Shown piece after piece: positions 1 through 6,549 of a stretch of 43,370 nucleotides of DNA. Under the pieces are notes generated by a model. That model worked only from the letters and a program-made list of their open reading frames with translations, did not search any database and had not been told where the DNA came from. Origin of the DNA: Sideroxyarcus sp045866275 (GTDB lineage: Bacteria > Pseudomonadota > Gammaproteobacteria > Burkholderiales > Gallionellaceae). Where the stretch lies: assembly GCA_045866275.1 (NCBI GenBank), contig BAAFRX010000019.1, positions 1 through 43,370 on the forward strand, written 5' to 3'. The position numbers were made by a program, and so were the translations under genes. Numbering within the stretch: position 1 is the first letter of the stretch; the number at the start of each line of letters is the position of its first letter.

Positions 1-115
1 CGCAGGCAGAAGTCCAGCTTGCAACAAGGCCGGATATAAGACTGCAGCCGATTTCTGGTTTTACCAAAACACGACAAATCTCTTGCTAAACCGGGAGGCG
101 TCCATATAAGACGTC

Positions 116-970
116 ATGACGATCTATTTCAACGGCAGTTTCATGCCGCTCGAACAGGCGAAGGTGCCGGTGCTGGATCGCGGTTTCATTTTCGGCGACG
201 GCGTGTACGAGGTCATCCCGGTCTATTCGCGCCACGCCTTCCGGATGCGCGAACACCTGACACGGCTGCAACACAGCATGGACGGCATCCAGTTGCCCAA
301 TCCGCACAGCATGGACGCGTGGGTCGCCATCCTCACCGAACTGATCGCGCGCAACGCGCCGGAAGACCAATACTTGTATCTGCATATCACGCGCGGGGTG
401 GCGCCGCGCGATCACGCCTTTCCCAAACCGCCGGTGGCGCCCACCGTGTTTGCCATGAGCAATCCGCTCGTCCACCCGCCCGCCGCGCTGTTGCACAGCG
501 GCGTCGCCTGCATCACCGCCACCGACAACCGCTGGCTGCGCTGCGACATCAAATCCATCGCCCTGCTGCCCAATGTGCTGTTGCGCCAGTCCGCCGTTGC
601 CGCCGGCTGCGCCGAAGCCATCCTGATCCGCGACGACGCCTTCCTGACCGAGGGTGCGGCGAGCAACATTTTCGTGGTCAAGGACGGCGTGCTGCTCGCC
701 CCGCCGAAAGACAACCTGATGCTGCCGGGCATCACCTACGACGTCCTGCTCGAACTCGCCGCCGCCAACGGCATCCCGCACCAGGTGCGCCGGATCCTGA
801 AGGCTGAATTGTTCGCGGCGGACGAACTGCTGCTCACCTCTTCCACGCGCGAGGTTCTGGCCGTCACCACCCTCGACGGCAAGACGGTGGGCGACGGCAA
901 ACCGGGGGCGATGTTTGCGCGCCTGTACGAGCTGTATCAGACCTTCAAGCGCGAGGTGATGCGCAAATGA
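116..970 (+). CDS. dat: D-amino-acid aminotransferase (class IV PLP fold)
   Basis: The 284-residue product matches the usual length of D-amino-acid transaminase, a cytoplasmic PLP enzyme exchanging amino groups between D-amino acids such as D-Ala and D-Glu and their 2-oxo acids, feeding peptidoglycan precursors. The PLP lysine is K146 in CDIKSIALLPN and the conserved glutamate is E179 in LTEGAASN. RGVAPRDH (R93-H100) resembles the RxH substrate-carboxylate trap that separates this enzyme from branched-chain aminotransferases. The ATG at 116 has GGGAGG about 17 bases upstream, which is rather far. The stop overlaps the next start as ATGA, so dat and the YbeD-like gene are probably translated together. 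A branched-chain or aminodeoxychorismate lyase role is less likely given the RxH motif. Confidence 0.9.
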   Translation: MTIYFNGSFMPLEQAKVPVLDRGFIFGDGVYEVIPVYSRHAFRMREHLTRLQHSMDGIQLPNPHSMDAWVAILTELIARNAPEDQYLYLHITRGVAPRDHAFPKPPVAPTVFAMSNPLVHPPAALLHSGVACITATDNRWLRCDIKSIALLPNVLLRQSAVAAGCAEAILIRDDAFLTEGAASNIFVVKDGVLLAPPKDNLMLPGITYDVLLELAAANGIPHQVRRILKAELFAADELLLTSSTREVLAVTTLDGKTVGDGKPGAMFARLYELYQTFKREVMRK

Positions 971-1236
971 GCGAACCCAAGGAATCCCTGATCGATTATC
1001 CCTGCGACTTCCCGCTCAAGATCTTCGGCGAAGCGCAGCAGGGTTTCGCGCAGGCCATGGCCGCCGTGGTGCAGGCGCACGCGCCGGATTTCGATGCCGC
1101 CCGCCTCACCCTGCGCGCGAGCAGCAATGCCCGCTATCTCTGCCTCACCTGCACCATCCGCGCCACCTCGCGTGAACAACTGGACAATCTCTACCGCGAC
1201 CTGTCCAGCCATCCGCTGGTGAAGATGGTGCTATGA
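967..1236 (+). CDS. ybeD: YbeD/DUF493 family small protein
   Basis: This 89-residue protein matches the DUF493 (YbeD) family, which has a small ferredoxin-like fold. It contains the typical N-terminal block YPCDFPLKIFG (about residues 10-20) and the C-terminal LDNLYRDLSSHPLVKMVL. The family regularly sits between dat or dacA and lipB in proteobacteria, as here, and its biochemical role is not firmly established; a regulatory or lipoylation-linked role has been suggested from context. The start overlaps the dat stop (ATGA), and 40 bases separate it from lipB. I see no signal peptide or membrane segment. Confidence 0.88.
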   Translation: MSEPKESLIDYPCDFPLKIFGEAQQGFAQAMAAVVQAHAPDFDAARLTLRASSNARYLCLTCTIRATSREQLDNLYRDLSSHPLVKMVL

Positions 1237-1276
1237 ACGTGCCGCGTACTGACGCCCGAGTGCCGGGGACTGAACC

Positions 1277-1927
1277 GTGACCACGCCGACCCTCCACATC
1301 CGCGCCCTCGGTCTGGTCGAATACGAACCGACCTGGCACGCGATGCAGCGTTTCACCGCCGAACGCACGCGCGACACCCAGGACGAGCTCTGGCTGGTGC
1401 AGCATCCGCCGACCTACACCCTGGGGCAGGCCGGCAAGCCGGAACACCTGCTGCACCGGACACACATCCCCGTCGTGCAAATCGACCGCGGCGGCCAGAT
1501 CACCTATCACGGCCCCGGCCAGATCGTCGCCTATCTGCTGCTCGACCTGCGCCGCTGGCGGATCAACGTGCGCGAACTGGTCTGCCTCATGGAACAGGCG
1601 GTGATCGACCTGCTGGCGGGATACGGCGTGGCGGCGGTCGCGCGCCGCGACGCGCCCGGCGTGTATGTCGGCGGGGCCAAGATCGCCGCGCTCGGACTCA
1701 AAATAAAAAACGGCTGCAGTTACCACGGCCTTGCCCTCAACGTGGACATGGACCTCGCGCCGTTCGGCAACATCAATCCCTGCGGCTATCAGGGACTGCG
1801 CGTCACGCAGTGCGTGGAACAGGGTATCGCGCCTGAATTCGAGGCGTTGCAGGCGGAACTGACGCAGAACCTGGTGCACGGTTTGCAGCGGCATCTGCTG
1901 GAGAAGGGATCAGTCAGCGCCGGTTGA
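1277..1927 (+). CDS. lipB: Octanoyl-[ACP]:protein N-octanoyltransferase
   Basis: LipB moves the octanoyl group from acyl carrier protein to the lipoyl-domain lysine of 2-oxoacid dehydrogenases and glycine cleavage H protein, the first step of de novo lipoate attachment. The 216-residue protein has the signature RGGQITYHGPGQ (residues 71-82), the catalytic lysine K135 in GGAKIAALG and the catalytic cysteine C169 in NPCGYQG, the same numbering as the E. coli enzyme. Translation starts at GTG 1277 behind GGGGA at 1265-1269. The gene runs 18 bases into the convergent motD. The usual partner lipA (lipoyl synthase) is not next to it and is not in this window. Confidence 0.95.
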   Translation: MTTPTLHIRALGLVEYEPTWHAMQRFTAERTRDTQDELWLVQHPPTYTLGQAGKPEHLLHRTHIPVVQIDRGGQITYHGPGQIVAYLLLDLRRWRINVRELVCLMEQAVIDLLAGYGVAAVARRDAPGVYVGGAKIAALGLKIKNGCSYHGLALNVDMDLAPFGNINPCGYQGLRVTQCVEQGIAPEFEALQAELTQNLVHGLQRHLLEKGSVSAG

Positions 1928-2677
1928 GGTGGCCGCTTCCGGTGGCGCGGCCAGCACGGTGACCGTGACGCGGCGGTTGCGCGCGCGACCTTCCGCCGTG
2001 TCGTTGGACGCGAGCGGGGCATTGTCGGCGTGCCCGATCGCTTTCAGGCGGTCGGCACCAATGCCCTGCTCGATGAACAGGCGTACCACGCTGCTGGCAC
2101 GCGCCGAGGATAATTCCCAGTTGGACGGAAACTGCACAGTGCTGATCGGCAGGTCATCGGTGTAACCCTCGACCTCGATCGGCAATGCCTCGTTCACCAG
2201 AATCTGCGCGACCTCCTTCAGCGTCGCCACCGCGGCGGCTTGCAGCGCGGCATCGCCCGGCAGAAACAACAGGCTGGCATTGATGTCCAGCGTTACCCCG
2301 CGCTCGCTCTGGCTGACGCTCATCGCCCCTTTGTTGACGAAACCCGCCAGTTTGTCGGTCAGTCGCCGGCTCAAATTCTGCAGGCGCTCGTTCTGCTTGC
2401 GCTGCTTTTCCGCCAGGCGCGCGTTGCGCTTGTCCACCAACGCCTTGAAATACATTTCGTCTTCTGTCAGACGGATCGCGCCATCTTCCGCCGCCATCCC
2501 GTTCTGGCCGAATACTTGGCTCATCGACACGCTGAAATCCTGGTACTTGCCCTCGTTCACCGAGGAGATGCCGTACATCACCACGAAGAAGGCGAACAGC
2601 AGCGTGATGAAGTCGGCGTAGGACACCATCCAGCGCTCGTGATTGTCCGGCCCCTGTCTTTTTGCGCGGCGTGCCAT
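1910..2677 (-). CDS. motD: Flagellar motor stator protein MotD (MotB/OmpA family)
   Basis: The 255-residue protein has the MotB layout. A short charged N-terminus is followed by one membrane helix (about residues 17-37, YADFITLLFAFFVVMY) carrying the proton-binding aspartate D22, then a linker, then an OmpA-like peptidoglycan-binding domain (about 120-245) with the TDDLPISTVQFPSNWELSSARA and NRRV motifs. With MotC it forms the inner-membrane stator that anchors to the cell wall and couples ion flow to rotation. It lies one base after motC in the same operon. I call it MotD because the order fliA-motC-motD and the sequence resemble the second (MotCD) stator set of Pseudomonas; MotB is the alternative name. 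Confidence 0.9.
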   Translation of the reverse strand: MARRAKRQGPDNHERWMVSYADFITLLFAFFVVMYGISSVNEGKYQDFSVSMSQVFGQNGMAAEDGAIRLTEDEMYFKALVDKRNARLAEKQRKQNERLQNLSRRLTDKLAGFVNKGAMSVSQSERGVTLDINASLLFLPGDAALQAAAVATLKEVAQILVNEALPIEVEGYTDDLPISTVQFPSNWELSSARASSVVRLFIEQGIGADRLKAIGHADNAPLASNDTAEGRARNRRVTVTVLAAPPEAATSTGAD

Positions 2678-2678
2678 G

Positions 2679-3419
2679 TCAGGAAATGTAACCCTTCAAT
2701 TTGTTTTCGATGAAGTGCGGATTTTCCGCGTTGGCGATCATGCACAGGCCGTCGATCGCCATCTCGCGCAGCACCACTTCCCGGGCAATGAGGATCTTCA
2801 GTTTGCCCGCGATGGGCAGGAACACCAGATTGGCGAACCCCACACCGTAGATGGTGGCGATGAACGCGACGGCGATGCCCGCACCCAGTTTGGCCGGCTC
2901 GCCCAGGCTCTGCATCACGTGCACCAGCCCCAGCACCGCGCCGAGGATGCCGATGGTCGGCGCATAACCGGCAGCGGCTTCCCACACCCGCGCCGCCTGC
3001 CAGCGCAGGGTTTCATAGGTATTGAGGTCGATGTCGAGCACAGCGCGAATCTTCTCCGCGCTGTTGCCGTCCACCAGCAGTTGCAGGCCCTTTTGCACAA
3101 ACGGATCGCCCGCCGTCTTGATCTGCCCCTCCAGCGCCAGGATGCCGTCCTTGCGCGCGACATTGCCCCAGGCGGTCATGCGGTAGAGCAACTGCTGCTT
3201 GTCGATTTTCGGCGTGACGAACACCCAGCGCGCCATTTTTATTCCGGTCAGGAATATGTTCAGCGGGTGCTGCACCATCACCGCGCCGAGGGTGCCGCCG
3301 ATCACGATCAGAAAGGCCGCCAGTTGCAGCAGCACATTGATCGAGCCGCCTTCCAGAAACTGGCCGCCGAGGATGCCGGCGACGGCGACGACCAGGCCGA
3401 GCATGCTCAGAATGTCCAT
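2679..3419 (-). CDS. motC: Flagellar motor stator protein MotC (MotA family)
   Basis: This 246-residue MotA/PomA family protein is the four-helix stator subunit that contacts the rotor FliG. Hydrophobic segments are visible near residues 3-20 and 28-48, then a large cytoplasmic part, then a pair near 145-205 (APTIGILGAVLGLVHVM and GAGIAVAFIATIYGVGFANLVFLPIA), the usual MotA pattern with the conserved prolines. The ATG at 3419 (MDILSMLGLVV) is preferred over longer readings because it begins exactly at the family N-terminus and overlaps the fliA stop as TGATG. In Pseudomonas cheY, cheZ, cheA and cheB lie between fliA and motC; here they are absent. Confidence 0.9.
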   Translation of the reverse strand: MDILSMLGLVVAVAGILGGQFLEGGSINVLLQLAAFLIVIGGTLGAVMVQHPLNIFLTGIKMARWVFVTPKIDKQQLLYRMTAWGNVARKDGILALEGQIKTAGDPFVQKGLQLLVDGNSAEKIRAVLDIDLNTYETLRWQAARVWEAAAGYAPTIGILGAVLGLVHVMQSLGEPAKLGAGIAVAFIATIYGVGFANLVFLPIAGKLKILIAREVVLREMAIDGLCMIANAENPHFIENKLKGYIS

Positions 3420-4129
3420 CAATATCCCCGCAGATAGGTGCGCAGCCGCGCCACCGCCTGGCTGTGCACCTGGCACACGCGCGATTCCGACACCCCCATC
3501 ACTTCGCCAATCTCGCGCAGGTTCATGTCCTGCTCGTAGTGCATACCCATCAGTTGCCGCTCGCGCTCGGGCAGACGCTCGATGGCCGCCACCAGTGCCG
3601 CGCGGAAGCGTTCGTCCTGCAGCATCTCCAGCGGATTCGCCGCGTCGCTCAAGTCGTGCCGGTCGAAGAAACTCTCCTGTTCCTCGTTGCGGAAATCCTC
3701 GTAATACATCAACTGCGAACCGCGCGCCTCCTGCAACATCTGCTGGTAGTCCGGCAGGCTGATGCCCATCTCACGGGCGATCTCGGACTCGACCGGCGCG
3801 TGCCCCAGTTTCTGTTGCAGGCGGCTGATCGCGTTCTCGATGCGGCGCGCGTCGCGGCGCAAACTGCGCGGCAGCCAGTCCGCCCCGCGCAACTCGTCCA
3901 GCATCGCGCCACGGATGCGTTGCGCGGCATAGGTTTCGAACTGCGCCCCGCGCAATTCATCATAGCGGCTGGCCGCGTCGAGCAGGCCGATCATGCCGGC
4001 CTGGATCAGGTCGTCCACTTCCACGCTGTTCGGCAGCTTGAGCATCATGTGATGCGCAATGCGTTTCACCAGCGGCGCATGCTCCTGCAGGCACTGGTTC
4101 TTGTCGGTCAATCCGTTGGCGGTGTACAT
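3419..4129 (-). CDS. fliA: Flagellar sigma factor sigma-28
   Basis: FliA directs RNA polymerase to late flagellar and chemotaxis promoters (TAAA-N15-GCCGATAA) and is held inactive by FlgM until the hook is complete. The 236-residue product has region 2 (EVDDLIQAGMIGLLDAASRYD and FETYAAQRIRGAMLDELR), region 3 (RIENAISRLQQKLGHAPVESEIA) and a region 4 helix-turn-helix (LREIGEVMGVSESRVCQVHSQA). I chose ATG 4129 (MYTANGL). A longer reading from ATG 4228 would overlap the flhG stop as ATGA but adds 33 Ser/Arg-rich residues foreign to the family, from sequence next to the palindromic repeats. Three good FliA promoter matches occur elsewhere in this window. Confidence 0.93.
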   Translation of the reverse strand: MYTANGLTDKNQCLQEHAPLVKRIAHHMMLKLPNSVEVDDLIQAGMIGLLDAASRYDELRGAQFETYAAQRIRGAMLDELRGADWLPRSLRRDARRIENAISRLQQKLGHAPVESEIAREMGISLPDYQQMLQEARGSQLMYYEDFRNEEQESFFDRHDLSDAANPLEMLQDERFRAALVAAIERLPERERQLMGMHYEQDMNLREIGEVMGVSESRVCQVHSQAVARLRTYLRGY

Positions 4130-4224
4130 GGTTCTTGTTGTGCCGGAACTCGCTGCGTTCGTTTTTCCATTGCTGTCTGCGGGCGACCGGGACCGCGATT
4201 CGCTGCGCGCGGCAAGGGCGGTAT

Positions 4225-5241
4225 TCATGCCAGGGATACCAACCCGGATTGCGGATCAGGTGCGCCTGTCGGACTGAAGTCCGACCCACCAAACCACGCC
4301 GCTTCCCGTGGGTCGGGTTTCAACCCGACGGATTTCCGTCCGGTTTCAGGCGCCCTTGTCGGACTGAAGTCCGACCCGCCAAACGTCCGCTGCCCCAGCA
4401 AACGCCCAATCACGCCATCCAGCCCGTCCGGTCCGGGTGCTGCCGGTGCGTGAAGCAGTCCCTGCGCGACTTCGCGCAACGCCAGCGACGACGCGGCTGC
4501 AGGGAAGGAATCCACCACAGGGCGGCGCAATTGTGTCGCACGCTTCAGTTTTTCATCAAGCGGAATATAGCCCAGATATTCGAGGCGCACCTGCAAATGA
4601 TGATGCGCCACCCGCGCCATGTTATCGAACACGGTCAACGCTTCGCGTTCGCCAGTGACCCGGTTCACCACGATGGCAAATGCCTGACGGCCATTCTGCT
4701 GCGCCATCTGTTTCAGCAGCGCATAGCTTTCGGTGATGCCGCTGGCGGTCGGATTCAGCACCAGCAGCAGCGGCTCGTCGCCGGACAAACCTGCGCACAG
4801 CGAAGCGCCAACGCGCGCCGCATCGACCAGCACCACATCGCGCCCGGCCGTTGCCGCCAGCAGCGATTCGAGCAGGCGCGTCCGTTCCGCGACCGCCAGT
4901 TGCGGCAATTTTTCCATCGCGCGCGCCAGCGGCAGCAGCGCCACCCCGGCGTCATCCTGCAGCAGCACATCGTGCCAGGTCTTGTCCCCGCGCGCCGCCT
5001 GCAGCAGGTCGTAGCGCGCGCGCAAGCCCAGCGTCTGCGCCACATTAGCAGGTGACAGGTTTTCGTCCAGCACCAGCACCTGCTTTCCGATCCGCGCAAA
5101 TATCGCCGCCAGATTGGTGACCAGGCTGGTCGCCCCCAGCCCGTCGCGCGCGCCAAGCACCGTGATCACCCGCGCCCGGCTGCGCGTCAGCAACGCGCGC
5201 AAGCCTGCTGCCTGATCGGGAGAATGAAAATTGTTTTTCAC
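4225..5241 (-). CDS. flhG: Flagellar number regulator FlhG/FleN (MinD-like ATPase) with repeat-derived tail
   Basis: FlhG is a MinD/ParA-type protein that limits flagellar number and acts with FlhF. The conserved FlhF-activating motif DQAAGLR is at residues 9-15. The ATPase core follows to about residue 285, with the switch-like LVDAARVG and the C-terminal amphipathic region. The Walker A position reads GARDGLGATS (30-39), without the usual KGGxGKT lysines; similar GVGCTS-type loops are, as I recall, common in betaproteobacterial FlhG. Residues about 287-338 are encoded by a palindromic repeat cluster and contain SDFSPT twice, 30 residues apart, so this tail is not part of the family. The start is GTG 5241 behind AAGAGG. 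Confidence 0.88.
   Translation of the reverse strand: MKNNFHSPDQAAGLRALLTRSRARVITVLGARDGLGATSLVTNLAAIFARIGKQVLVLDENLSPANVAQTLGLRARYDLLQAARGDKTWHDVLLQDDAGVALLPLARAMEKLPQLAVAERTRLLESLLAATAGRDVVLVDAARVGASLCAGLSGDEPLLLVLNPTASGITESYALLKQMAQQNGRQAFAIVVNRVTGEREALTVFDNMARVAHHHLQVRLEYLGYIPLDEKLKRATQLRRPVVDSFPAAASSLALREVAQGLLHAPAAPGPDGLDGVIGRLLGQRTFGGSDFSPTRAPETGRKSVGLKPDPREAAWFGGSDFSPTGAPDPQSGLVSLA
4257..4383. repeat. REP-like palindrome cluster in the flhG 3' end
   Basis: Three 18-bp palindromes lie in a row: GTCGGACTGAAGTCCGAC at 4268-4285, GTCGGGTTTCAACCCGAC at 4312-4329, and the first sequence again at 4358-4375. The outer two are embedded in near-identical 37-base direct repeats (4257-4293 and 4347-4383) exactly 90 bases apart. 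The period is a multiple of three, so flhG stays open across the cluster. No transposase or target-site duplication is obvious. This fits an interspersed REP/BIME-type element rather than an insertion sequence or CRISPR. Confidence 0.85.
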
Positions 5242-5286
5242 GTTTACCGCCTCTTCCGCCGGGGGAGGATTGAGGCGGGGAAGATA

Positions 5287-6549
5287 TTAGAGCGCATATT
5301 CCCTCCCCGTCGCCGCGCCGCTGGCCACGCCCGCCATGAACGCCGGGAATTCCATGTCCTGCAAGGCAAAGGCGGACGGCTTGCCGATCTCCTTGAACGC
5401 GCGGTGCAGCAGATAGTCCACGTTCACTTCGTGCAGGTCCTCCGGCACGCGCTGGCCGCTGGCGATGTAGTGCAGCAGCAGCTTGTGCCGCGCCACCACA
5501 TCCAGCACGGTGCCGAGCTGCACTGCCTCGTCCAGCTTGGTCGGGATGCAACCGATCACGCCCGCCCCGCCATACATCTTCACCACATCGTCAAGCGTGC
5601 CGCCGGCGCTGGTCGCGTTCAGCAACAGCAAACGGCGCACGCCAACCTCGTCGAACATGCGCGTCTGTTCCGCCACGCGGCTGTCGCGCTGGCCGACGCC
5701 CATGGTATCGATCAGCACCAGATGCTTGTGCTTCAGACCGGACAAGGTCAGCCGCAGGTCGTTGGCATCGCGCACCGCGTGCACGCTGACACCGAGAATA
5801 TTGGCGTAGATGCGCAACTGCTCGAACGCACCGACGCGATAACTGTCGGTGGTGACCAGCGCCACCTTGTCCGCGCCGTAGCGCACCACGGCGCGCGCCG
5901 CCAGCTTGGCGGTGGTGGTCGTTTTGCCGACGCCGGTGGGGCCGACCAGCGCCACCACGCCGCCGCGCACCACCACCTCTTCTCGTCCGCCGACCACGCC
6001 CAGGTTGTGCGCCAGGATCCGTTTCACCCAGGAAATATCGGCAGCGGGCGGCATCTTGTCCAGCAACAGGCGCGACAGTGCCGGGCTGAAGCCCGCATTG
6101 ACCATGTCGCGCAACACGCCGCTACGCTGCGGATCCTGCTGCTGCAAAGTGCTCCAGGCCATGCCGGCCATCTGCGCCTGCATCCGGTCATGCATGGACT
6201 TCAATTCCGCCATCAGGTGCTGCGCCTCGCGGTTCGCCGGCGGGGTTTCCGCGCGCGCCGGGGCTGCCCGTTCCGCCTGCGCCGCCAGCACTTTTGCGCC
6301 GAGGGCGTGCGCCTGGTTCAGCCCCCGCGCCGACACCGATTCGCGCGGCGCGGAACGCGGCTGCTCGGCGTGGTGCGACCGCATGCGCGTCTCGTTCAGG
6401 TGCGCCAGCTCGCTGCCCGCCATCGCCACGACCTCGACGCCATCCGCCGACTTGCGGTTGGACAGGATCACGGCGTCCGCACCCAGTTCCGCGCGCACCA
6501 GTTGCAACGCCTCGCGCGAACTCGCGGCGATGAATTTTCTTGCGTTCAT
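5287..6549 (-). CDS. flhF: Flagellar biosynthesis GTPase FlhF (SRP family)
   Basis: FlhF is the third SRP-type GTPase, a membrane-associated protein that sets where the polar flagellum is built. The 420-residue protein has a basic N-terminal B domain with low-complexity linker (to about 110), an N domain (about 112-185) and a G domain. G1 is GPTGVGKTT (203-211), the G2-like TTDSYRVGAFEQL is at 233-245, G3 is DTMGVGQRD (281-289, with Met where many members have Ala), and G4 is TKLDE (337-341). The start at 6549 has GGGAGG at ideal spacing and overlaps the flhA stop as ATGA. A 45-base gap separates it from flhG, its partner. Confidence 0.95.
   Translation of the reverse strand: MNARKFIAASSREALQLVRAELGADAVILSNRKSADGVEVVAMAGSELAHLNETRMRSHHAEQPRSAPRESVSARGLNQAHALGAKVLAAQAERAAPARAETPPANREAQHLMAELKSMHDRMQAQMAGMAWSTLQQQDPQRSGVLRDMVNAGFSPALSRLLLDKMPPAADISWVKRILAHNLGVVGGREEVVVRGGVVALVGPTGVGKTTTTAKLAARAVVRYGADKVALVTTDSYRVGAFEQLRIYANILGVSVHAVRDANDLRLTLSGLKHKHLVLIDTMGVGQRDSRVAEQTRMFDEVGVRRLLLLNATSAGGTLDDVVKMYGGAGVIGCIPTKLDEAVQLGTVLDVVARHKLLLHYIASGQRVPEDLHEVNVDYLLHRAFKEIGKPSAFALQDMEFPAFMAGVASGAATGREYAL

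Noticed and set aside
1..115. Promoter for dat
   Set aside because: TTGCTA (83-88) and TATAAG (105-110) are spaced 16 bases apart, but the start would fall after the ribosome-binding site, so I do not call it.
4130..4228. Longer FliA N-terminus starting at ATG 4228
   Set aside because: It overlaps the flhG stop as ATGA but adds 33 Ser/Arg-rich residues not seen in FliA; ATG 4129 matches the family start. Not fully excluded.
4257..4383. CRISPR-like repeats near flhG
   Set aside because: There are only a few palindromic units of unequal type, no regular spacers and no cas genes; a REP-type element fits better.
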